The translations under genes were made by a program, and so were the position numbers. The notes beneath the pieces were generated by a model. The model made no database searches, was not told where the DNA came from, and saw nothing but the letters and a program-made list of their open reading frames with translations. This document shows positions 1 through 5,112 of a DNA stretch of 9,786 nt, piece after piece. Source of the stretch: Candidatus Saccharimonadota bacterium (GTDB lineage: Bacteria > Patescibacteriota > Saccharimonadia > Saccharimonadales > Saccharimonadaceae). Location: NCBI GenBank assembly GCA_017421685.1, contig JAFOHW010000063.1, positions 1 through 9,786 on the forward strand, given 5' to 3'. How positions within the stretch are numbered: the stretch's first letter is position 1; each line of letters begins with the position of its first letter.

Positions 1-392
1 CGGGCCATAACTTCCCGCGGAAGACCAGTTCTCTCCGAAAATGCCATCGTTGAAAGAAACGGAGAGTTGTGCTCAATCTCGCTCGTCATAATTTTCTTAA
101 AACCATTAGGATTTAATTGTGACAAAATTAAATTAATTCCATACGTCGTATTTAAAGTAAAGGATACTGTATATTTTCGGGACTTTAAACCTAAAAACTT
201 TAAAACCTTTTCCCTAGTCTCTTCGACTTTCTCATCCGTTTCTCGTCCCCACTTATACTTAACTCTCTCTCCGCAAGAATTATGCTCTGTATAATATTTC
301 TCGAGTGCAGAAATAACCGGTCTCGGCCGTAAACTCTGACAAGCCGAATCCAGATAAACCTCACCCTCGCCTAAATAATCAAAATCACTCAT
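1..392 (-). CDS. Class V aminotransferase / cysteine desulfurase-like protein (5' part, cut by left edge)
   Basis: This is an open frame from ATG at 392 to the left edge, giving 130 N-terminal residues. It begins MSDFDYLGEGEVYLDSACQS. The YLDSA segment followed by RPRPVISALEKYY is the usual N-terminal pattern of fold-type I class V PLP enzymes (SufS/NifS/Csd group). Further on, SFTLNTTYGINLIL matches the cofactor-phosphate loop region, and SEIEHNSPFL matches the family's EH-N segment. Family members remove sulfur from cysteine or transaminate small amino acids. The PLP lysine and active-site cysteine lie outside the window, so the reaction cannot be assigned. The usual N-x-H-R-G pattern is replaced by HNSCGERVKY, which suggests a divergent subfamily rather than canonical SufS. 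The start has no Shine-Dalgarno, but a TATAAT box lies 6 nt upstream, which suggests a leaderless mRNA. Confidence 0.8.
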   Translation of the reverse strand, partial: MSDFDYLGEGEVYLDSACQSLRPRPVISALEKYYTEHNSCGERVKYKWGRETDEKVEETREKVLKFLGLKSRKYTVSFTLNTTYGINLILSQLNPNGFKKIMTSEIEHNSPFLSTMAFSERTGLPREVMA

Positions 393-398
393 ATTGAT

Positions 399-404
399 AT
401 TATA
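399..404 (-). promoter_or_regulatory. -10 box of aminotransferase gene (leaderless)
   Basis: A perfect TATAAT on the minus strand ends 6 nt before the ATG at 392, so transcription would start at or next to the start codon. No convincing -35 box is seen, because the upstream DNA is the arm of the structured element at 410-526. Confidence 0.6.
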
Positions 405-409
405 CATCA

Positions 410-526
410 AAAAAACTGAAAAAGCACTTTAAGGACATTTCGGAGGTTACGACCGAGAATTAGGGCGCGAGCCCCGTGACGACGGGAGCGAGCGACCCGT
501 GTCCGAAAAGTGTTTTTCAGTTTTTT
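410..526. repeat. GC-rich branched inverted-repeat element; probable rplL terminator or structured RNA/MITE
   Basis: The outer arms at 410-430 and 507-526 pair as a stem of about 20 bp with one bulged base (424). A second 5-bp stem joins 433-437 to 500-504. The interior (441-498) is much more GC-rich than its surroundings and can form small hairpins: GGT/ACC with a UACG loop (445-454), GGGC/GCCC with a GCGA (GNRA) loop (463-474), and a competing CCCGT/ACGGG stem (473-486). The T-run ending on the minus strand suits termination of rplJ-rplL, but a branched 117-bp head is far larger than a normal terminator. It could instead be a structured RNA or a miniature repeat element. I see no clear target-site duplication. 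Confidence 0.6.
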
Positions 527-535
527 AATAGATAA

Positions 536-551
536 TAACAATTAGCTAACT
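536..551. repeat. 16-bp inverted repeat, copy downstream of rplL
   Basis: TAACAATTAGCTAACT on the plus strand, the exact reverse complement of 1652-1667. It starts 10 bp after the rplL stop codon and ends before the GC-rich element, so it lies in the predicted 3' UTR of the rplJL transcript. Confidence 0.75.
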
Positions 552-560
552 TTTAATTAT

Positions 561-932
561 TTAAGCGAGCTCTACGGTCGCACCAGCTTCTTCAAGAGCT
601 TTCTTCATCGCTTCAGCATCAGCCTTCGCAACTTTCTCTTTTACAGTCGCAGGAGCGCCATCGACGATAGCCTTAGCTTCGCCAAGACCTAAACCGGTAG
701 CTTCCTTAACAGCCTTAATGACTGCAATCTTCTGGGAACCAGCGTCCTTAAGAACGACATCATATTCGCTCTTACCTTCGTCAGCCCCACCAGCATCTCC
801 ACCAGCAACAGCAACAACCGCCGCCGCAGGTTCAATACCGTATTCATCTTTAAGTAAAGTTTTAAGTTCGTTAACTTCGAGAACTGTCATATTGACTAAC
901 TCTTCAGCTAACTTTTTAATATCAGTAGCCAT
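561..932 (-). CDS. rplL: Large ribosomal subunit protein bL12 (L7/L12)
   Basis: A full-length 123-aa stalk protein. The N-terminal dimerisation helices span about 1-32, the Ala/Gly/Val-rich hinge about 34-53, and the C-terminal factor-binding domain 54-123, with the conserved block [20 protein letters not shown] at 71-90. bL12 dimers bind the uL10 C-terminal helix and recruit elongation and initiation factors to the ribosome. The start is fixed by AGAAAGG about 6 nt upstream. The gene lies 24 bp after rplJ and shares its transcript and L10 leader. GAA outnumbers GAG 12 to 3 by my count, the native codon style against which the insert at 3468-3962 stands out. rpoB does not follow. Confidence 0.98.
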   Translation of the reverse strand: MATDIKKLAEELVNMTVLEVNELKTLLKDEYGIEPAAAVVAVAGGDAGGADEGKSEYDVVLKDAGSQKIAVIKAVKEATGLGLGEAKAIVDGAPATVKEKVAKADAEAMKKALEEAGATVELA

Positions 933-956
933 AATAATCCTTTCTGATAGTTATTA

Positions 957-1622
957 TTATTCGGTTGCTTTCTCTTCAGTTTCTTTAGACTCTTCCGATT
1001 TTTCGGCAGATTCTTCAGCTTTCTTATCGGATTCGGCTTCTTCGCTGGACTCAGCCTCATTATCGGCCTTTTCAGGTTCTTCAGCCTTGCTCTCGCTAGA
1101 AGCCTCCTCTTTCTTCTCTTCAGCCGGAGCTACCGTTTCTGGTTTATTTTCTAATCCCGAAACGATACCATTGATGCCAGAAAGAAGCGTATCGACGACC
1201 TGCGCGATAAGTTCGTTCTTCGTCGGATGATTACCGAGGGTGGTAACTTCTTCTTTTGAAAGAGTTTCGCCCTCACCGTTAAATCCGCCAATAAGCTCCA
1301 TCTTAGCATGGGTCTTTGCGAATTTAGTTAGAACTTTCGCTGCATCAAAATCTTCATCTGTACCAAGCGCGTAAAGAAGTTGTCCGGTTAAACCAGAAGT
1401 CTCAGTATCCTTATAAGTCGCAATTTCCTTCATCGCAACTTTAACTAAGCGGTTCTTTACTACCTTAATTTTGACTCCAGCCTCACGAGCCATTTTTCGA
1501 AGCTCTTGTAACTCAGCGACGGTCAGGCCTTCGTATTTAGCATAGACAACCATCTTCGAGTCATTAAGAAGCTCGGTTAGATCAGCAACCAATGTATTCT
1601 TTTTATCCTTTGAAATTGCCAT
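957..1622 (-). CDS. rplJ: Large ribosomal subunit protein uL10 with acidic C-terminal tail
   Basis: 221 aa against roughly 165-180 in most bacteria. Residues 1-130 are a normal uL10 rRNA-binding domain: the segment VVYAKYEGLTVAELQELRK near 25-43, then GVKIKVVKNRLVKVA at 49-63, and the GGF motif at 112-114. A helix near 134-158 is the likely bL12-dimer platform. Residues 162-221 are an extra low-complexity tail almost entirely of Glu, Ser, Lys and Ala with no folded-domain signature. uL10 anchors bL12 to the ribosome and, with bL12, represses its own mRNA by binding the leader. An L10-type leader is present at 1674-1745. SD AAAGGA lies about 7 nt before the ATG. Confidence 0.97.
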   Translation of the reverse strand: MAISKDKKNTLVADLTELLNDSKMVVYAKYEGLTVAELQELRKMAREAGVKIKVVKNRLVKVAMKEIATYKDTETSGLTGQLLYALGTDEDFDAAKVLTKFAKTHAKMELIGGFNGEGETLSKEEVTTLGNHPTKNELIAQVVDTLLSGINGIVSGLENKPETVAPAEEKKEEASSESKAEEPEKADNEAESSEEAESDKKAEESAEKSEESKETEEKATE

Positions 1623-1651
1623 AAAAAGTTCCTTTGGTTAATTTAATATTT

Positions 1652-1667
1652 AGTTAGCTAATTGTTA
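1652..1667. repeat. 16-bp inverted repeat, copy in rplJ 5' leader
   Basis: AGTTAGCTAATTGTTA on the plus strand. Its exact reverse complement occurs at 536-551, just after rplL. In the rplJL mRNA the two copies are therefore perfectly complementary. This copy lies between the L10 leader fold and the rplJ Shine-Dalgarno. Confidence 0.75.
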
Positions 1668-1673
1668 AATAGC

Positions 1674-1745
1674 GTCACCAAATAATCATAAGAAAATTCC
1701 TCGGTAGCATAATTAAGAGAAAACTCCGCTACTGTCTTTGGTAAC
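1674..1745 (-). promoter_or_regulatory. Ribosomal protein L10 leader (autoregulatory mRNA structure)
   Basis: On the minus strand the RNA opens with GTTACC (1745-1740), which pairs with GGTGAC (1679-1674) to close the element. Inside are AAAGACAG followed by GTAGC (1732-1728), pairing with GCTAC (1708-1704), and then CGAGG. The AAGACAG...CCGAGG pattern is the hallmark of the bacterial L10 leader, whose kink-turn-like core is bound by the uL10-bL12 complex. The predicted transcription start falls at the first base of the outer stem. The leader precedes rplJ by about 50 nt. Exact boundaries are read by eye. Confidence 0.8.
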
Positions 1746-1752
1746 TTCCCTA

Positions 1753-1781
1753 ATTATATCATGAATATAGTTAAAAAACAA
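1753..1781 (-). promoter_or_regulatory. rplJ-rplL promoter
   Basis: TTGTTT (1781-1776), a 17-bp spacer and TATAAT (1758-1753) on the minus strand, also with a TGA extended -10. The predicted start near 1746 is at the beginning of the L10 leader. The -35 box begins just 6 bp after the stop codon of the upstream membrane-protein gene. Confidence 0.8.
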
Positions 1782-1786
1782 GATTA

Positions 1787-2332
1787 TTATTTTATGTTTT
1801 TCGTGGTCATAAACTGGAATACCGCTCCAATAGCCGAGATCCCAATCAATAACGGCCAGTAATATTCTCCTAAACTAATTTCCGGAAACAACGTCAAAAC
1901 TGCCACGGTTAAAGCATATCCTCCCGCTACCGCAGTCGCCAAAATCGTCGCCGGCTTAATTAAAGTAACTCCGAGCCCCGCTCCAATTACCGCAATTACC
2001 CCACCGACCGCTAAAGTCGTCATGTCTGTTCCAAAATAATTAATTGTGATTAACATAATTAGGACGAAACAAATCCCCCCGACGCAGACTTTTTCAATCG
2101 AGAAACCAAGAAGCGCAAGTAGTAGCCCTCCCGCAATTGGCAGTAGCGTCTGCCACAACGGTTCACTTACGACCGGCGGAGAAATTTCTGTTATCATCGG
2201 CAATAAATATGTTGTTAAATTAAAACCTAGTAAAAACCAGATTATAAAAAACGCCACCTTTTTTACGCGGTAGCCAAACAAAAGCACTGCAAGTCCCAGC
2301 GCGATCATAATAATAAGCTCATACGTTTCCAT
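1787..2332 (-). CDS. Multi-pass membrane protein, DUF4203/TMEM198-like
   Basis: 181 aa, dominated by hydrophobic segments at about 4-21, 24-44, 62-78, 82-98, 106-124, 128-149 and 157-175, giving about seven predicted membrane spans. Gly is frequent (ALGLAVLLFGYRVKK, IAGGLLLALLGF, GGVIAVIGAGLG). The repeated small-residue-rich helices and the FGYR turn after the first helix resemble the DUF4203 (TMEM198-like) domain. That is recognition by eye and uncertain. No transport or catalytic motif is seen, so no function is assigned. It interrupts the usual rplA-rplJ adjacency. No SD precedes the ATG, which is the last base of one arm of a 12-bp hairpin and 8 nt from a -10 box. Confidence 0.75.
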   Translation of the reverse strand: METYELIIMIALGLAVLLFGYRVKKVAFFIIWFLLGFNLTTYLLPMITEISPPVVSEPLWQTLLPIAGGLLLALLGFSIEKVCVGGICFVLIMLITINYFGTDMTTLAVGGVIAVIGAGLGVTLIKPATILATAVAGGYALTVAVLTLFPEISLGEYYWPLLIGISAIGAVFQFMTTKNIK

Positions 2333-2343
2333 ATGAGCTTATT
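2312..2343. promoter_or_regulatory. 12-bp perfect hairpin spanning the membrane-protein start codon
   Basis: AATAAGCTCATA (2312-2323) and TATGAGCTTATT (2332-2343) are perfect reverse complements around an 8-nt loop. In minus-strand RNA the A of the start codon closes the stem and UG lies in the loop. It also lies 15 bp after the rplA stop and could act as a weak terminator, but the bases after it (TATTATG) are a poor U-tract. Confidence 0.65.
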
Positions 2344-2368
2344 TTATCATACTTTTTCTAATTGTATA
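2341..2368 (-). promoter_or_regulatory. Candidate promoter of membrane-protein gene (leaderless)
   Basis: TATACA (2368-2363), a 16-bp spacer and TGA-TAAAAT (extended -10; TAAAAT at 2346-2341) on the minus strand. The -10 box ends 8 nt before the ATG at 2332, so the mRNA would begin at or close to the start codon. It overlaps the end of rplA. Confidence 0.45.
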
Positions 2369-3338
2369 TATTTTCTACTGGAATCGATGGCCCCATTGTC
2401 GTCGTTATAAATACCGACTTAACATACGAACCTTTAATCGAAGCTGGCTTTTGTGCTTTTAAGGAATCGAAGAACGCATTTGCATTTTGCTCTAATTTAT
2501 CAACTCCGAACGAAACTTTCCCAATTCCTATATGGACGATCGCTTGCTTATCGACACGATACTCAACCTTACCGGCCTTCGCTTCTTTGACGGCTTTTTC
2601 GACATCAGCCGTAACTGTTCCGGCTTTCGGATTAGGCATTAATCCCTTTGGACCAAGCAATCGCGCATATTTACCAAGCTTCGGCATGTATTGAGGAGTC
2701 GAAATTAAGATATCGAAATCGATATTTCCCTTATCGAGTCGCTTCAAGAATTCCTCATCTTCCGCGATATCAGCACCAGCAGATTTTGCATTTTTACAAA
2801 CATCGATTGGCGCAAAAACCGCAACTCGAACCGTCTTACCGTTTCCGTTAGGTAGAACTAAAGTTGTACGGATATTTTGGTCAGCTTGACGTGGATCAAC
2901 TCCGAGTCTCGCGTGAATTTCGACGCTTGCATCAAACTTGACCGGGCTAGTTTTTAACGCAGTCTCAATCGCTTCCTTTAAGTTATAGACTTTATTTTTT
3001 TCTATTAATTTCGTGGCTTCCTGATATTTCTTGCCACGACGCTCGATTCTCGGACGAGTTACCGGAGTAGCTCCTTTAGGTTTCGGAGCTTCGTGCGAAC
3101 GCTCTAGTTTCCTGGCTTGTCGCTCTTCCTCGGCCTTAACTTCTTCGATGTGTTTCTTTGATTTTTTACCAGATTTCGCATAGACTTCTGGTTCTTTAGT
3201 CTCTTCCTCAGGGTTTTCAGTTTTCCCTTCTTTAGGAGCTTCAACTTCCGTCTCGGGCGCTTTTACTTCCTCGTTAATCTGAATCGTCTCATCGACAATC
3301 TCAGCATCTTCAGTCTTCTTAGACTTCTCATCTGTCAT
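2358..3338 (-). CDS. rplA: Large ribosomal subunit protein uL1 with long N-terminal extension
   Basis: 326 aa, against about 230 for a typical uL1. The conserved protein occupies about residues 100-326: [20 protein letters not shown] at 100-119, [14 protein letters not shown] at 144-157, and the uL1 signature block around [20 protein letters not shown] (212-231) followed by [12 protein letters not shown]. Residues 1-99 are an extra low-complexity region, acidic in the first half (Glu/Lys/Pro/Thr) and basic near 58-100, with no recognisable domain. uL1 binds 23S rRNA at the mobile stalk over the E site. Start: AGAAAGG five nt before the ATG. It normally directly follows rplK, but here a foreign-looking gene separates them and rplA has its own promoter. 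Confidence 0.97.
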   Translation of the reverse strand: MTDEKSKKTEDAEIVDETIQINEEVKAPETEVEAPKEGKTENPEEETKEPEVYAKSGKKSKKHIEEVKAEEERQARKLERSHEAPKPKGATPVTRPRIERRGKKYQEATKLIEKNKVYNLKEAIETALKTSPVKFDASVEIHARLGVDPRQADQNIRTTLVLPNGNGKTVRVAVFAPIDVCKNAKSAGADIAEDEEFLKRLDKGNIDFDILISTPQYMPKLGKYARLLGPKGLMPNPKAGTVTADVEKAVKEAKAGKVEYRVDKQAIVHIGIGKVSFGVDKLEQNANAFFDSLKAQKPASIKGSYVKSVFITTTMGPSIPVENIYN

Positions 3339-3349
3339 AATATCCTTTC

Positions 3350-3379
3350 TGTGGTTTTAACGGGACAAACCCTCCCACA
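3350..3379 (-). promoter_or_regulatory. Foldable rplA 5' leader, possible uL1 autoregulatory site
   Basis: In the predicted leader RNA, UGUGG (3379-3375) pairs with CCACA (3354-3350), enclosing a second short GGG/CCC helix. The closing stem abuts the AGAAAGG Shine-Dalgarno. uL1 is a known translational repressor that binds two-helix mRNA mimics of its rRNA site. Whether this leader matches that consensus cannot be judged by eye. Confidence 0.3.
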
Positions 3380-3401
3380 CAATTAATTTTAACTAAAAAC
3401 T

Positions 3402-3430
3402 ATTATACCAAAATAATTAATTTTTCGCAA
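3402..3430 (-). promoter_or_regulatory. rplA promoter
   Basis: TTGCGA (3430-3425), a 17-bp spacer and TATAAT (3407-3402), with TGG directly before it (extended -10). The predicted start is about 3395, leaving a leader of about 57 nt before rplA. Confidence 0.75.
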
Positions 3431-3436
3431 GCTAAA

Positions 3437-3456
3437 GGGGAGGCCAAAGCCTCCCC
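3437..3456 (-). terminator. Strong GC hairpin after the inserted gene (probable terminator)
   Basis: GGGGAGGC and GCCTCCCC form a perfect 8-bp stem with a 4-nt loop, 11 bp past the TGA stop of the inserted gene. On the minus strand it is followed by TTTAGCTT, a weak U-tract. Termination is therefore likely but not textbook. Confidence 0.6.
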
Positions 3457-3467
3457 GGGAAAAACAA

Positions 3468-3962
3468 TCAATCTTCGAACTTCCAGCTACTCCGTCGCTT
3501 CCCCTTCCCCTGGCAGGAGTTGGGGTCGACACCGAATTGGCACCTACGGTCGTTTCGGTGGCGTAGCCACCACTTCAAGTCGTAGACTGCAGACTTGAAG
3601 TTATGAAAGTAGCTGTAACCGAGATGGACTTCGGCCTCCTCGACGGTTCGAACTAGCGAGGTGTTAGCGAGAGAGGCGATATATCTCCTCGCGCGCTCCT
3701 CGCTCTTTATACTCAAGAACGCATCCCTGGGGTACTCCCGTAATATCTTGGGAGTGACAAAAGCTGGAGGCTTAACCCCCATCTTTTCACACTCCTCGAT
3801 GGCCCCCCGATACTCCTCGGGAAGTGAGCGGAAAGTAGCCCCCGGACTCTTCCAGAGTCTCATCGCCTTAGCGATGAGTTCCTCTCGTTCGTTCTCCGTG
3901 AGAGGAGTAACCACATTGCCTTTCTTCGATTGTTTTCCGTTTTTTGAATGTGCTTTCCGCAT
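3468..3962 (-). CDS. Unrecognised small basic protein inserted between rplK and rplA
   Basis: 164 aa, not matched to any family I know. The N-terminus is Lys/Ser/Asn-rich (MRKAHSKNGKQSKKG). A charged, apparently helical middle contains LTENEREELI and EEYRGAIEECEKMG, then KSEERARRYIASLAN and VEEAEVHLGYSYFHNF. The C-terminus is basic with two tryptophans and two cysteines (DLKWWLRHRNDRRCQFG, PNSCQGKGKRR). No signal peptide or membrane span is seen. I chose the ATG at 3962 because GGAG lies 6 nt upstream; an in-frame ATG at 3974 has no spaced SD. Base and codon use differ from neighbours: GAG 11 vs GAA 5 and AAG 12 vs AAA 4 by my count, against GAA 12 vs GAG 3 in rplL. With its own near-consensus promoter and flanking hairpins it looks like a self-contained acquired unit. 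Binding of nucleic acid is possible from the basic charge but is a guess. Confidence 0.7.
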   Translation of the reverse strand: MRKAHSKNGKQSKKGNVVTPLTENEREELIAKAMRLWKSPGATFRSLPEEYRGAIEECEKMGVKPPAFVTPKILREYPRDAFLSIKSEERARRYIASLANTSLVRTVEEAEVHLGYSYFHNFKSAVYDLKWWLRHRNDRRCQFGVDPNSCQGKGKRRSSWKFED

Positions 3963-4000
3963 GGAATTCTCCATTCTCTCGGAACTAACATTGTCTTCTA

Positions 4001-4029
4001 ATTATATCACACTTATCTAAAAAAGTCAA
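4001..4029 (-). promoter_or_regulatory. Near-consensus promoter of the inserted gene
   Basis: TTGACT (4029-4024), a 17-bp spacer ending in TGA, and TATAAT (4006-4001) on the minus strand. It lies directly after the rplK terminator hairpin. The predicted start is about 3994, giving a leader of about 30 nt to the ATG at 3962. Confidence 0.8.
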
Positions 4030-4047
4030 CCGAAAGCTCTTACCCAC

Positions 4048-4080
4048 AAAAAAGAAGACGAGCCAGTCGCCTTCTTTTTT
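4048..4080 (-). terminator. Intrinsic terminator after rplK
   Basis: AAAAAAGAAG-GCGA and TCG-TCTTCTTTTTT form a stem of about 14 bp with one G-U wobble and a short loop, ending in a T-run on the minus strand. An A-run on the other arm makes it potentially bidirectional. It lies 13 bp after the rplK stop and separates rplK from the inserted gene. Confidence 0.85.
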
Positions 4081-4093
4081 CTAATTAAAATCT

Positions 4094-4519
4094 TTAGTCA
4101 ACCACTTCAACGCCCATCGAACGCGCCGTTCCAGCGACAATCTTAATCGCCCCCTCGATGTCGATTGCATTAAGCTGATCCATTTTCTTTTCAGCGATTT
4201 CTTGTAACTGAGCCTTCGTAATCTTTCCAACCTTTTCAGTGTTCGGTTTTCCGGAACCCTTATCAATCTTAATCGCTTCGCGGATTAAATCATCAACTGG
4301 TTGTCCTAAAGATTTCCAGTCAAAAGTTCTATCGTCGAAAACTCGAATATGCACAATTACGTTTTTGCCCATTAAATCTTTCGTTGCTTCGTTGAATGGG
4401 TTAATGAAATCCATCATATTAAGACCCCACTGACCAAGCGTCGAACCAACCGGAGGTCCCGCCGTCGCTCGCCCTGCTGGGATTCTTAATTTCAAATTCC
4501 CGATAACTTGCTTTGCCAT
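4094..4519 (-). CDS. rplK: Large ribosomal subunit protein uL11
   Basis: 141 aa, normal length. The N-terminal domain has LRIPAGRATAGPPVGSTLGQ (11-30), and the rRNA-binding C-terminal domain has the conserved KGSGKPN...KVGKIT and GTARSMGVEV blocks. uL11 forms the base of the factor-binding stalk with uL10 and binds the GTPase-associated region of 23S rRNA. P22 and P23 of the proline-rich loop are kept, but the P26 of E. coli L11 is Ser here and P20 is Ala. This loop is where thiostrepton contacts the protein. AGAAAGG lies 6 nt before the ATG. rplK follows nusG with 35 bp between them and also has an internal promoter. Confidence 0.98.
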   Translation of the reverse strand: MAKQVIGNLKLRIPAGRATAGPPVGSTLGQWGLNMMDFINPFNEATKDLMGKNVIVHIRVFDDRTFDWKSLGQPVDDLIREAIKIDKGSGKPNTEKVGKITKAQLQEIAEKKMDQLNAIDIEGAIKIVAGTARSMGVEVVD

Positions 4520-4548
4520 AAAAAACCTTTCTAGTGCGTAACTCTATT

Positions 4549-4576
4549 ATTATATCATAATTGTTTTACTTGTAAA
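4549..4576 (-). promoter_or_regulatory. Internal promoter for rplK at the end of nusG
   Basis: TTTACA (4576-4571), a 16-bp spacer and TATAAT (4554-4549) on the minus strand, with TGA just before it. The TGA is also the nusG stop codon. The predicted start is about 4542, giving a leader of about 22 nt with SD AGAAAGG. Confidence 0.65.
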
Positions 4577-5100
4577 GCGTCAAGTTCTACCGGTGTTTCG
4601 CGCCCGAACATCGAAACCATGACCTTTAGCTTGCCTTTCGCGGCATCGATCTCTGAAATCGCTCCGTCAAAGCCCTTAAATGGCCCATCAGTAATAGAAA
4701 CAACTTCTCCAACTTCATACTTAACTGAGAATTTCGGATCCTCAACTCCCATACGCTTCTTAATCTTCGCAATTTCCTTTTCTGAAACCGGCGTCGGTTG
4801 AGTTCCGGTTCCAATAAAACCAGTCACCCCTGGCGTATTGCGAATAATATACCAAGTTTCATCCGATAACTTCATATCGACTAGGACATAACCTTGTAGA
4901 ATTTTTCTATCGACGATCTTCCTTTTACCGTTCTTAATCTCAATCTGCTTTTCTTTCGGGACAATTGCCTCAAAAATCTTGTCTGCCATCTCTACGGTCC
5001 CAGTTCGCTGATTAATCGAATCCGCAACTTTGTCTTCGTATCCGCTATAAGTAGAAATCGCATACCAAGCTCTTGTGTCATCATATCTGTTTACTGCCAT
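4555..5100 (-). CDS. nusG: Transcription termination/antitermination factor NusG
   Basis: 181 aa, normal length. The NGN domain spans about 10-115 (AWYAISTYSGYEDKVADSI, then RKILQGYVLVDM and IRNTPGVTGFIG). The KOW domain is at about 127-160 (YEVGEVVSITDGPFKGFDGA), followed by MFGRETPVELDALQVKQL. NusG binds RNA polymerase through NGN and couples it to Rho or the ribosomal S10 site through KOW. It ends with TGA, which shows that TGA is a stop here. The gene starts 12 bp after secE, with GGAAGGGG just before the ATG. This is the conserved secE-nusG pairing. Confidence 0.98.
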   Translation of the reverse strand: MAVNRYDDTRAWYAISTYSGYEDKVADSINQRTGTVEMADKIFEAIVPKEKQIEIKNGKRKIVDRKILQGYVLVDMKLSDETWYIIRNTPGVTGFIGTGTQPTPVSEKEIAKIKKRMGVEDPKFSVKYEVGEVVSITDGPFKGFDGAISEIDAAKGKLKVMVSMFGRETPVELDALQVKQL

Positions 5101-5112
5101 AAAACCCCTTCC

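Noticed and set aside
718..1230. 170-aa plus-strand frame rich in Ser/Ala
   Set aside because: It is antisense to rplL and the acidic tail of rplJ; its Ser/Leu/Ala composition is the mirror of the Glu/Lys/Ala codons and there is no promoter or SD.
3863..3991. 43-codon leaderless frame from ATG at 3991 upstream of the inserted gene
   Set aside because: It is in a different frame overlapping the real gene, ends soon, and has no family features; the ATG near the predicted transcription start is probably coincidence.
3661..4020. 119-aa plus-strand frame opposite the inserted gene
   Set aside because: The minus-strand frame is longer, has a near-consensus promoter, a spaced SD and a terminator hairpin; the plus frame has none of these.
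4555..4557. TGA read as an amino acid (code 25)
   Set aside because: NusG ends at its normal length at TGA, and the inserted gene also ends in TGA followed by a hairpin, so TGA is a stop.
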